64,000 nucleotides of DNA from Vibrio sp. SS-MA-C1-2 (GTDB lineage Bacteria; Pseudomonadota; Gammaproteobacteria; Enterobacterales; Vibrionaceae). This document shows, one piece after another, positions 28,211-36,893 of the stretch (position 1 is its first letter; each line of letters begins with the position of its first letter). The stretch covers positions 682,001-746,000 of the forward strand of contig NZ_CP090980.1 in the NCBI RefSeq assembly GCF_021513135.1, read 5' to 3'. Below the pieces are notes generated by a model that worked only from the letters and a program-made list of their open reading frames with translations, was not told the DNA's origin and ran no database searches. A program made the translations under genes and the position numbers.

Positions 28211-29446
28211 TTAATATAAAGTTGAGTTAAACAGTTCAATCGTGACTGTTTCATCTTGGTTTACGAAGCCACGATCTTTTTCTAGTACCACAAAACAGTT
28301 GGCGTGATGCATTGAACTAAATGCGCCAGAACCTTGGTTATCACAGCTTGATACTTCAAATTGACCTTGAGTATTAATTGAATAAACACCACGTTGAAAA
28401 TCAGTACGACCTGCGCGTTTCTTAAAGATAGTGTTGGCTTTAGCTTGGATACGTAGCGGTGGTTGCCAATCGGTGTGGCCTGCTAATTTAGCTAGAAGCG
28501 GTTGAACTAATTGATACAGTGTCAACATGGCTGAAACAGGGTTACCGGGAAGACCACAGAAAATAGAGTTATCGAGTGTTCCGTAAGCAAACGGTTTACC
28601 AGGCTTCATTGCAATTTTCCAAAAATCGATGCGACCTTTTTGCTCTAATATATCTTTGGTGTAATCTGCTTCACCGACACTGACGCCACCAGAGGTGATG
28701 ACAACATCAGCTTGTTGGTCTGCCTTTTCAAATGCTTGGGCTAATAATTCAGGTACGTCTGGGATTATACCTAAATCAATCACTTCACAACCAAATTTAG
28801 TTAATAGCGCGTGAATACCATAACGATTACTGTCAAAAATTTGGCCTTTTTCTAACGTTTCACCTAATGGGCGAAGTTCATCCCCTGTTGAGAAAAACGC
28901 AACTTTAGGTCGAGCTAAAACAGGAATTGTAGCGACCCCTAAAGAGGCTAAAAGTGGCATTTCTCGAGCGGTTAAGCGTGTACCGGCTTTAATTACTACT
29001 GCACCTGTTACAATATCGTCACCAATAGGGCGAATATGGTTACCTACTTTGGGGATCTCTTCGAATGTGATCTGGTCGCCATTTGCCGTTGCTAGCTCTT
29101 GCATAATAATTGCATCACAACCAACAGGAACTTCTGCACCTGTCATAATGCGGATACAACTTCCCGCAGGCATCTCTCCCTCATAAGGTTGACCCGCGAA
29201 AGATTTTCCCGCCATTGGTAGTGTTAAGTTCTTTTCAAGATCCGCCGTATTGATGGCATAACCATCCATAGCGGAATTGGCAAAAGGGGGCACATTAATC
29301 GGTGAACAGATATCTTCAGCTACAACACGACTCATCGCTTCTGGAAGAGGTAAATTCTCAACGGTAGTTACCGGTTTTACAGGGGTTAAAATCTTAATTA
29401 ACGCATCTTCAATTGGCATTAAGCCAGGAGCATCACAACTTGCCAT
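28211..29446 (-). CDS. moeA: MoeA, molybdopterin molybdenumtransferase
   Basis: Inserts molybdate into adenylated molybdopterin. Conserved blocks: NVPPFANSAMDGYA, AGQPYEGEMPAGSCIRIMTGA (as GSCIRIMTGAEVP), FFSTGDEL, GQIFDSNRY, TSGGVSVGEADY, MKPGKPFAYG and FCGLPGNPVSA, covering the MoeA catalytic regions. I place the start at 29446 (MASCDAPGLMPIEDAL), 411 residues; the frame is open upstream but lacks family resemblance. It leads moeA-moeB and is divergent from folE. Both GTP cyclohydrolase and Moco synthesis start from GTP, which may be why the pair is neighbours in this lineage. Confidence 0.95.
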   Translation of the reverse strand: MASCDAPGLMPIEDALIKILTPVKPVTTVENLPLPEAMSRVVAEDICSPINVPPFANSAMDGYAINTADLEKNLTLPMAGKSFAGQPYEGEMPAGSCIRIMTGAEVPVGCDAIIMQELATANGDQITFEEIPKVGNHIRPIGDDIVTGAVVIKAGTRLTAREMPLLASLGVATIPVLARPKVAFFSTGDELRPLGETLEKGQIFDSNRYGIHALLTKFGCEVIDLGIIPDVPELLAQAFEKADQQADVVITSGGVSVGEADYTKDILEQKGRIDFWKIAMKPGKPFAYGTLDNSIFCGLPGNPVSAMLTLYQLVQPLLAKLAGHTDWQPPLRIQAKANTIFKKRAGRTDFQRGVYSINTQGQFEVSSCDNQGSGAFSSMHHANCFVVLEKDRGFVNQDETVTIELFNSTLY

Positions 29447-29630
29447 CGTTTCTATCCATCTATAAATGTAAGAGTTATAAATAATATTATTACAGAAACT
29501 CAAAGACTTCGACAGATGAAGATCAAAACTGAGGTGTTTATTTTATTTATTTGCGGTATTCTCTATAAATCGTGATTAGAAATACTTCAAGTCAGTAAAC
29601 TAGACAAAGTCATTGGTAAAGAGGCATAAA

Positions 29631-30281
29631 ATGGCATTAACGGATGAAGCAATAAAAGTAAAGTCAGCCCTAGAGGCGAAAGGATTAGAGACGCCAACTC
29701 GTGACAACTTACTTTCAACGTCAGAACAAAAAGACAAAATTGAGCACCACATGGAGCAGATCCTTTCGACGTTAGGTCTTGATCTTACTGATGACAGCTT
29801 GATCGAAACACCTCGACGCGTGGCTAAAATGTATGTTGATGAGATTTTTTCTGGTTTAGATTATCAAAAATTCCCCAAAATCACGGTGATTGATAATAAG
29901 ATGCAGGTTGATGAAATGGTTAGGGTGCAAAACATCACGTTAACCAGTACTTGTGAACATCATTTAGTGGTCATTGATGGCAAGGCTTGTGTCGCGTATA
30001 TGCCAAAAGATAAAATCATTGGCCTATCTAAAATTAATCGTATTGTGCGCTTTTTCGCTCAACGACCTCAAGTTCAAGAGCGTTTAACTCAGCAGGTATT
30101 AATTGCGCTGCAAACTCTACTTGAAACCGATGATGTCGCCGTTAGTATTGATGCAACCCACTATTGTGTGAAAGCCCGAGGGGTGATGGACGCCACAAGT
30201 GCGACAACCACAACAGCGCTTGGTGGGATATTTAAACGTAATATTGCGACCCGTCACGAATTTTTGCATGGTATTCGTTAG
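29631..30281 (+). CDS. folE: GTP cyclohydrolase I
   Basis: First step of tetrahydrofolate synthesis: GTP to dihydroneopterin triphosphate. The start at 29631 ([15 protein letters not shown]) has GAGG six bases upstream. Zinc ligands and the active site are visible: [13 protein letters not shown] (Cys and His) and [13 protein letters not shown] (second Cys). [33 protein letters not shown] is the family core in pieces. 216 residues, close to the 222 of E. coli FolE. Confidence 0.95.
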   Translation: MALTDEAIKVKSALEAKGLETPTRDNLLSTSEQKDKIEHHMEQILSTLGLDLTDDSLIETPRRVAKMYVDEIFSGLDYQKFPKITVIDNKMQVDEMVRVQNITLTSTCEHHLVVIDGKACVAYMPKDKIIGLSKINRIVRFFAQRPQVQERLTQQVLIALQTLLETDDVAVSIDATHYCVKARGVMDATSATTTTALGGIFKRNIATRHEFLHGIR

Positions 30282-30355
30282 TTGTAACTGGTCTCTTTGA
30301 GCTAAAAATCAAAGTAATGTTATGGCTATTTAAAAATATTTAGCTAAAAAATGGC

Positions 30356-30481
30356 TATCCCCTTCTTACTTGAAGTTGCTAGGTTGTTGGCTGCGTTCGT
30401 CACCCCAATCATATAGAAAACCTAGACTCATGGGGCCTCATTCACTTGCCGCCTACTAGCAACTCCAATTACTTTGGGTAT
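30356..30481 (+). repeat. ERIC-type IRU, copy 9 (first unit of tandem array)
   Basis: TATCCCCTTCTTACTTGAAG to ACTTTGGGTATC. It is followed at a 125-base period by an essentially identical unit. Confidence 0.92.
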
Positions 30482-30606
30482 CATCCCTTCTTACTTGAAG
30501 TTGCTAGGTTGTTGGCTGCGTTCGTCACCCCAATCATATAGAAAACCTAGACTCATGGGGCCTCATTCACTTGCCGCCTACTAGCAACTCCAATTACTTT
30601 GGGTAT
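30482..30606 (+). repeat. ERIC-type IRU, copy 10 (second unit of tandem array)
   Basis: Base-for-base identical to copy 9 apart from the first few bases (one C fewer in the CCCC run). TTACTTGAAG occurs at 30366 and 30491, exactly 125 bases apart. Confidence 0.92.
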
Positions 30607-30735
30607 CATCCATTCTTACTTAAAGCGACTAGATTATTGACTACTAACTGTGTCTCAATTATATAATGCACCTGAATTCATAGGTTTTATTTACTCGCTT
30701 TCCGTCTATGGGCAACCCCAATAACCTTATGTACC
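30607..30735 (+). repeat. ERIC-type IRU, copy 11 (degenerate third unit)
   Basis: Keeps the 125-base phase (TTACTT at 30616) but is strongly diverged: CATTCTTACTTAAAGCGACT at the left and GGCAACCCCAATAACC at the right. Confidence 0.75.
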
Positions 30736-30886
30736 AGTACAAATATATGACTCTAAAGGAAGAGGGTGCTTTTTAATTAATGAAGACCAATAATTAAACC
30801 TTTTAAATTAGTTGTTTTATATCAATAATATAAGTCTTTGGTTAATATGTTATGATAAATGAACGTTTCGATATGATTGAATTACA

Positions 30887-31884
30887 ATGAAAATAACTAT
30901 ACATGATGTGGCAAAATCAGTTTCTTTATCAGTAACAACTGTCTCTCACGCTTTAAATGATAAGGGAGTGTAAACCCTAAAACAAGAGCTTTAATCAAGC
31001 AAAAAGCAGATGAAATGGGTTACATACCGAGTAAAGTCGCAAGTAGTTTAAGAACAAAGAAAAATAATACGATTGCTATTATTAGTTCAATGCCTCTCGC
31101 AACTTCAAATTCTCATTCTAAATTAGGCTTTCTTTTTAATATTGTATCTGAAATTACACACTTAACTATTAATAAAGATTATAGTATTTTGTTAACCCCT
31201 CCTGTTACAACAAAATCTAAATTACATAATTTAAGTGATATTGCAGGTGCTATTATCATTGAACCTGAGAATGATGATATTTGCATTGAATTTTTAAAAA
31301 AACAGCAAATACCTTTTGTATCGATCGGTTGTAATCAAAATATTACCAATAGTAATCAGTTTGTAGATTTACATTATACTAAAATATCAACGCTACTAAT
31401 AAATCACTTAGTCACAAAACAATGTTCTAATATTGCATTAATTATGGGGGAGTCTTCTCGATTATCTCAACTAGAAATCAAAGACGACTATCTTGATAAA
31501 ATGCATAAATACAATAGATTACCAATAATTGTATATGCAGATGAAAACGATGGCGTCGAGGCTGGATATAATGCGGCAGAATACTTATTAACACATAATG
31601 AAGATATTGATGGGATTATTGTTACTATCGATACGTTTGCTGAAGGGGCTTTAAACTATATAAAAGGTCAAAAAATAAATGTACCAGAAGATATTAAAAT
31701 ATGCACTCGATTTGATGGGATTATATCTCAAACATCAACACCACCTATGACCGCTATTGATTTGCATTTAGAAGATGCTTCTATGATAGCCCTAGAAAAA
31801 TTATTTAGCCAAATAGACCAATCAAAAGAGATAAATAGCTTAATCCCTTCCCCTGTTCTAATTGAAAAAGAGTCTACTCAATAA
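30887..31884 (+). pseudogene. LacI-family regulator, frameshifted in the DNA-binding domain
   Basis: The start at 30887 reads MKITIHDVAKSVSLSVTTVS then HALNDKGV and a stop: a typical LacI helix-turn-helix. In the next frame the protein resumes as NPKTRALIKQKADEMGYIPS and continues to 31884 through hinge, ligand-binding core (IAIISSMPLATS; VDLHYTKISTLLINHLV; CTRFDGIISQTSTPPMTAIDLH). One base missing near 30970-30973 explains the break (GTG-GTA would have become GTGTA). As written, the core would lack its DNA-binding half, so the regulator is inactive or there is a sequencing error. Relatives in this branch (PurR-like) respond to purines and similar ligands; the adjacent nucleobase permease fits. 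The codons are AT-richer than the chromosomal neighbours. Confidence 0.82.
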
Positions 31885-32032
31885 TAATTTAGTCAAATAA
31901 ATATATGGAAATAATAGGACTCTTATTGCTATGAGCAAGGGTTAATAACTATTTAGTTAATAATGAAATATACATTATTAAATTTAAAATAATGTGATTT
32001 AGATATGAATTTAAAATATTTGGTGTCGACAC

Positions 32033-32080
32033 AACCAAAACGATTTGGCTTAATATGCCAAATCGTTTTGGTTTTTTTGT
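32033..32080 (+). terminator. Rho-independent terminator after LacI-family gene
   Basis: A perfect 17-base stem, AACCAAAACGATTTGGC (32033-32049) with its complement at 32057-32073, loop TTAATAT, then a T-run. It isolates the regulator from the permease operon. Confidence 0.85.
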
Positions 32081-32161
32081 TGTGTAAAGAAATAACTAAC
32101 GATTTATAGCTTAAATTATTAATCTCATAAAATATTTATAAACAGACTAGGATGTAATGTT

Positions 32162-33520
32162 ATGATGAATAAAGATGTAGATATTAAACTAGTTATTGAA
32201 CCTGTTGACGAAAAGCTATCATTAAAAAAACAAATCATTTATGGTATTCAACATGTACTTGTTATGGCAGCATCGCCATTAACAGGGGTATTTCTAATTG
32301 CAAGTATTTTAGACCTTCCTATGTCCATGACCGTTAGCTTGATTAGTGCGACATTTTTTGTTTGTGGTTTAGGTACTATTTTGCAAAGTACTGGAGCTTT
32401 CAATATGGGAGCTAAGTTACCTTTTATTATGTTACCTGGTGGTGCTCCTATTTTTATCTTTGTTGCGATTGCAACACAAACGGATGTACAAACAGCAAGT
32501 GGTGCGGTGATTATGACTGCCTGCTTTTATTTTCTTGTGTTACCTTTTTTTCAACGATTAATTAAATTTTTTCCTCCTATCGTTATAGGAACTATGTTGC
32601 TATTAGTTTCAATTAAATTAATTAAAGTTTTTGGTGGTAATATTATTGGACAACCAACTGATGTTGATTATGCATCAACAACACATGTGATGTTGGCCGG
32701 AGCTACGATTCTTTTTACTATTCTTTGTGCACGTTTCTTATCAGGTACACTTCAACGTTTAGCGGTGATGATTGGATTATTAGCTGGGACATTTTTTGCT
32801 AATATGTTCACGAATATTGATTATTCTGGAGTATTAAATGGCCCTGTTTTAACATTCCCAGCATTCCTTCCTTTTGGTATGCCTAAATTTGACTTATGGG
32901 CTTCATTACCTTTATTACTTTTTTCTGTGATTTCAATGGCTGAGGCTACAGGGCAAACAATAGCAACAGCAGAAATTACAGGACGTAAAGAGGACCCTGC
33001 TAAAATTGCACCAAAAACAATTAAAGCAGATGCTTTATCATCATTAATTGGTGGTTTTTTTGGTACATCATTGATTGTAACTTCAGGAGAAAATATTGGC
33101 ATAGTAAGAGCTACAAATGTTAAATCAAGATATGTCACGTTAATGGCCGGTTTTATTTTAATTTTCATCTCACTAATTGCTCCAATTGGTAGATTAGCCG
33201 CATTAATTCCACCTTATGTCATCGGTGGAACCGCAGTTATGGTTTTTGCCATTATTGGTGTCATTGGTATTGATATGCTAAGAAAAGTTGAATTAAAAAA
33301 TCATGCGGAAATGTATACGTTATCTGCTGGGTTAACAATGGGGTTGCTTCCTACATTAATTCCTCAATTGTATTCTAATTTCCATCCTATTGTTCAGATG
33401 ACATTAGGTAATGGATTAGCAGCCGGTACATTAACTGCACTACTGGTCAATGTTTTGTTCATAATAAAAGAAACAAAGAAACAATCTAAACCTAATTTAT
33501 CTGAAAGCTTATCACATTAA
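32162..33520 (+). CDS. NCS2-family nucleobase permease (xanthine/uracil type)
   Basis: Inner-membrane cation symporter for purines or pyrimidines. 452 residues with about 12-14 hydrophobic segments. Recognisable regions are YGIQHVLVMAASPLTGVFLI near the N-terminus, PFIMLPGGAPIFIF, the substrate-site helix SMAEATGQTIATAEITG and the NCS2 signature region TSGENIGIVRATNVKSRYV. The usual Q/E-N-x-G of the signature is present as ENIG. It heads a run with an amidohydrolase and a TauE-type transporter and follows the broken LacI regulator, pointing to uptake and use of an exogenous N-heterocycle such as a purine. The exact substrate is unknown. Confidence 0.9.
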   Translation: MMNKDVDIKLVIEPVDEKLSLKKQIIYGIQHVLVMAASPLTGVFLIASILDLPMSMTVSLISATFFVCGLGTILQSTGAFNMGAKLPFIMLPGGAPIFIFVAIATQTDVQTASGAVIMTACFYFLVLPFFQRLIKFFPPIVIGTMLLLVSIKLIKVFGGNIIGQPTDVDYASTTHVMLAGATILFTILCARFLSGTLQRLAVMIGLLAGTFFANMFTNIDYSGVLNGPVLTFPAFLPFGMPKFDLWASLPLLLFSVISMAEATGQTIATAEITGRKEDPAKIAPKTIKADALSSLIGGFFGTSLIVTSGENIGIVRATNVKSRYVTLMAGFILIFISLIAPIGRLAALIPPYVIGGTAVMVFAIIGVIGIDMLRKVELKNHAEMYTLSAGLTMGLLPTLIPQLYSNFHPIVQMTLGNGLAAGTLTALLVNVLFIIKETKKQSKPNLSESLSH

Positions 33521-33592
33521 TATTGCTCATTCACTTAGTGTATTCATAACTAGGTGAATATCTTCTCAATTAGTATAATTGGAAATTATAAA

Positions 33593-34960
33593 ATGACACA
33601 TTCCATTGAAATAAAAGATAATACTATTTATATTCCTGATCATTTAATATATAAAGGTGAAGTTAAGCAAAATTTTGGTTTTGTTATTAAAGGTGAACTA
33701 TTTAAAGATATTGATACAGTAGAAAACTTGCTAAGTAAATACCCAGAATATCAAAAAGTTAAAATTAAGAATAAATTAGTAAGCCCTGGGTTTATTGATA
33801 CACATAATCATTTAGCTCAATCGTTTGGTAAGTCACTTGTGTTTGGTGAACCCTCTGAAATCTTTAAACGGATCTGGATCCCTATGGAATCAAATCTTAC
33901 GGAACGATCTATTAAGCTATCGGCTAAACTGGGATGCTTAGAGTCTTTGAGGGGTGGATTTACAACCGTTGTTGATCCAGGAGCAAGAACTGAGAAAAGT
34001 TTAAGTTTATTAGCAGAGTCAATTGAAGAAGTTGGAATTAGAGCGGTTTTAGCAAAAACGTCAAATGATAAGATTGGAGCTAATGAATTTCGACCAATGA
34101 CAGATATTGTGAAAGAATCTGAGAGATTTATCAGTCAATATCAATCACACGATTTAATCACGCCATCATTAGCTATAGCAATACCTGAAATTGCCTCAGA
34201 TAAAGCATTAGAATTTACAGCTAATCTTTGTAAAGAATCTAAATGTTTATTTCAAACACATGCCAATGAGCATTTGGTTGCGGTTGAGCGTTCCTTAATT
34301 GATCGTTCATTGCGCCCAATTGAGCATTTATCTAAAGCTAATGCATTAAATGAATACACTCTTCTTGCCCATAGCACACTTTTAACTCCACCTGAATTGA
34401 AGTTGATTAAAAATGCAGATGCTAATGTCAGTTATTGTCCTGTCGCGAGTGCATGGAAAGGGAATGCCGTTTTACCTGCTGAATTGTTATATCACTTGGA
34501 TGTTAATGTTGGATTGGGAACTGATAGTACGAGAAGTGATGGTTTTAGATTAATGGATACAGCAGAAATGGCTCATAGGTTTACTTATGGCATTAAGAAT
34601 GGCGATTTTAATTGTGGTAGTGGTGATATTTGGCTATCCATGGCAACAGACTTAGCTGCAAAAAGTATAAAATCAAATGATATCGGCTCTATAGAGATAG
34701 GAAAGAAAGCAGACTTCTTGATTATTGATATTTATATTCCAGAATTATCACCTAGTTGGGATTTGATTTGGGAGATGGTGAGGTTAATGAATAAATCCCA
34801 AATCGACCAAGTTATTGTTAATGGGAAAACTAGATTATATAAAGGTATGCCTGTTGACTGGGATCTTAATGCACTTCTGGATGAAGTGAATTTAATATCA
34901 AAAGATATTGTATTAAAATCACCAATCCATAAAATTAATGAACATTTTACTTTAAATTAA
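33593..34960 (+). CDS. Amidohydrolase, N-heterocycle deaminase type (SsnA/TrzN/guanine-deaminase superfamily)
   Basis: Metal-dependent hydrolase likely to remove an amino or similar group from a ring nitrogen compound. Metal-site residues are in order: PGFIDTHNHLAQ (HxH), FQTHANEH (third His), LLAHSTLL (fourth His) and LGTDSTRSD (Asp). The terminal GKKADFLIID is the usual beta-sandwich end. The start at 33593 (MTHSIEIKDN) has GGAA nine bases upstream; a GTG at 33554 is an alternative. 455 residues. Downstream of the NCS2 permease, it probably acts on the imported compound; guanine, isoguanine, 8-oxoguanine or a triazine-like ring are all possible, and the family cannot be narrowed by eye. Confidence 0.85.
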   Translation: MTHSIEIKDNTIYIPDHLIYKGEVKQNFGFVIKGELFKDIDTVENLLSKYPEYQKVKIKNKLVSPGFIDTHNHLAQSFGKSLVFGEPSEIFKRIWIPMESNLTERSIKLSAKLGCLESLRGGFTTVVDPGARTEKSLSLLAESIEEVGIRAVLAKTSNDKIGANEFRPMTDIVKESERFISQYQSHDLITPSLAIAIPEIASDKALEFTANLCKESKCLFQTHANEHLVAVERSLIDRSLRPIEHLSKANALNEYTLLAHSTLLTPPELKLIKNADANVSYCPVASAWKGNAVLPAELLYHLDVNVGLGTDSTRSDGFRLMDTAEMAHRFTYGIKNGDFNCGSGDIWLSMATDLAAKSIKSNDIGSIEIGKKADFLIIDIYIPELSPSWDLIWEMVRLMNKSQIDQVIVNGKTRLYKGMPVDWDLNALLDEVNLISKDIVLKSPIHKINEHFTLN

Positions 34961-35011
34961 AAACTAAAAGGGAAGTATAAGTATGTTAACTTATGTCCTT
35001 GGAGAGACACA

Positions 35012-35710
35012 TTGACTTTTATATTAATTTTTATTACTGTTTTGATTTCTGCAACGATCCAAGGCTCAACGGGGATGGGGTTTGCTTTAATAATGGCCCC
35101 TGTTTTAATTTATGCTCAACCTGAGTTAATGCCTTTTACTTTATTGCTATTAATGATCCCATTAAATGCTTATATATTAATAAGGGAGTTGTCTTCATTA
35201 AATAAACCAAGTTTAAAATGGATATTTCCTTCTAGATTTATTGGTACATTTTTAGGCATTTTTATATTAGTCATTCTAACTCCTGAAGCATTAAAAGTAT
35301 TTGTAGGTGCTTCTACGGTATTTGCAGTTGGTTTAAGTTTTATCGCACCTAAATTTTCACCTAATAATAAAGCCTATTTTTGTGCAGGATTAGTAACAGG
35401 TATTACTGAAACATCAACAGGGGTAGGTGGTCCACCTTTAGCATTGGTATATCAATATGAAAAAGCATCTGTGATGAGAGCATCAATCGCAGCTTGTTTT
35501 CTATTTGGTGAAATAATATCAATTGTTATTCTGATTGTTATGGGTTCTTCGTCAATAATATTAAATCAAGATATTTCTTTTTATTTTCTATCTGTATTTT
35601 TAGGTCTTTATTTAAGTAATTATATTAAGAGATATATAAATGACAAAACACTAAGAATGTTTGTACTTGTTTTTTCATTAGTTAGTGGTTTAATGCTTGT
35701 GTTTTTTTAG
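35012..35710 (+). CDS. TauE/SafE-family membrane transporter
   Basis: Predicted inner-membrane exporter of the TauE/SafE group, 232 residues with about eight hydrophobic helices. Family marks are the N-terminal ATIQGSTGMGFALIMAPVL and the mirrored TGITETSTGVGGPPLALVYQ. The start is a TTG with GGAG seven bases before it. Members are associated with sulfite, sulfoacetate or other organic anions; next to a permease and amidohydrolase it may export a product of the pathway or bring in a related anion. AT-rich codon use like its upstream neighbours. Confidence 0.82.
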   Translation: MTFILIFITVLISATIQGSTGMGFALIMAPVLIYAQPELMPFTLLLLMIPLNAYILIRELSSLNKPSLKWIFPSRFIGTFLGIFILVILTPEALKVFVGASTVFAVGLSFIAPKFSPNNKAYFCAGLVTGITETSTGVGGPPLALVYQYEKASVMRASIAACFLFGEIISIVILIVMGSSSIILNQDISFYFLSVFLGLYLSNYIKRYINDKTLRMFVLVFSLVSGLMLVFF

Positions 35711-35748
35711 TTTTTAGATGAGTGTATTGAATACTGATGCCAAAAGTG

Positions 35749-35800
35749 ATTAGAGCTGCTAGTCGTTGATTGTGTTGAATCAACGACTAGCAGCTCTAAT
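35749..35800. terminator. Perfect 23-bp hairpin between convergent genes
   Basis: ATTAGAGCTGCTAGTCG... (35749-35771) pairs perfectly with 35778-35800 across a six-base loop GTGTTG. No T-run follows on either side, so termination is plausible but not certain. The inner GCTAGTCG resembles the IRU end, so it may derive from one. Confidence 0.6.
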
Positions 35801-35872
35801 GTTTTATATAATAAAAACCATTTAAAACCAGTTGTTAACACTAAGAGAGAAGTGAATGTCTCCCTTAAATGC

Positions 35873-36817
35873 CTACTTACCATAAATTTTAGATTGTCTT
35901 TGATAATCTTTATTTTTCTTAATTTCTTTTTCTAACTTAATACATTCTTGGATGGTGTATTCAATAAATGCGGTTAATCGTTTTGGGGGCAGCTTTCTAT
36001 CTGGGTAGATAAAGTTAATTGGAATCGAAACGCTATGTTCATCTGGCAATATATGAACTAACTCTCCTTCCTTGATAGGGGAGTAACAGAAAAGAGTCGG
36101 TAAGGAGGCGATGCCAAAACCATCTACAGCAGCTTGTAATACTGCATCTAAGGAATTAACCCGTAAACGATAAGGAAGTTTTGATAAAATATCTTCCTCT
36201 ATTCCAGTTGAAACAAACTTGACTTGTTGATGATTTGACGTGAGTTCATTGATAGATTGAGGGGTACCATATTGCTCAAGGTAATCAGGACTTGCCACTA
36301 AAATACGTTGAGAATGGAAAAACGTTCGCTTGATTAAGGCCGAGTCATGCATTTTTCCCACTTTCACGCCTAAATCATAACCATCACTAATGATATCGAC
36401 ATCTCTATTCGACAGATCAAGGTTGATCTTAATTTCTGTATTTTCCCGCATAAAGTCCCGCATAATACGACCAAGGAAACCACATCCTATCTCCATTGGG
36501 GCCACGATATTCAGAGGGCCTCTGACTTTCTCACCACTATCAATAATCTGTGATGTCCCTTTATTTAATACATTTAAGGATTCAACACAGGATTGATAAT
36601 ATTCTTTACCTTCTTTGGTGATGGTTAAGGTTCGTGTTGAGCGTACTAATAACTTTACGCCTAGAAATTTTTCCAGTTCTGCGACTTTACGGCTGACGGT
36701 CGATTTTGTTAATCCTAACTCTTCGGCAGCTTGAGTAAAGCTATGGCAATCAATAACTCGGACATAGATATAGATAGCGTTTAGATCTAATGGTAATGGA
36801 TTGTTGTATCTGTGCAA
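35873..36817 (-). CDS. LysR-family regulator next to EmrAB-type pump
   Basis: 314 residues. N-terminal winged helix-turn-helix: DLNAIYIYVRVIDCHSFTQ then AAEELGLTKSTVSRKVAELEKFLGVKLLVRSTRTLTITKEGKEYY in pieces. The effector-binding domain follows (GPLNIVAPMEIGCGFLGRIMRDF) and the tail is Lys-rich. It is divergently transcribed from the outer-membrane factor at 36894 with a 76-base gap, so it probably controls the three-gene efflux operon and itself. The ligand is unknown. Confidence 0.9.
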   Translation of the reverse strand: MHRYNNPLPLDLNAIYIYVRVIDCHSFTQAAEELGLTKSTVSRKVAELEKFLGVKLLVRSTRTLTITKEGKEYYQSCVESLNVLNKGTSQIIDSGEKVRGPLNIVAPMEIGCGFLGRIMRDFMRENTEIKINLDLSNRDVDIISDGYDLGVKVGKMHDSALIKRTFFHSQRILVASPDYLEQYGTPQSINELTSNHQQVKFVSTGIEEDILSKLPYRLRVNSLDAVLQAAVDGFGIASLPTLFCYSPIKEGELVHILPDEHSVSIPINFIYPDRKLPPKRLTAFIEYTIQECIKLEKEIKKNKDYQRQSKIYGK

Positions 36818-36893
36818 CAGTGTGTTCCTTAAATTCGATTTATCTTCATATTTAGTTACATATAATTGTTACCCTTAAATAGTAGGTGACAAT

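Noticed and set aside
31015-31884. Treating the regulator core as a complete gene starting at 31015
   Set aside because: The upstream frame encodes a clear LacI DNA-binding domain separated only by a one-base shift, so one broken gene explains the data better.
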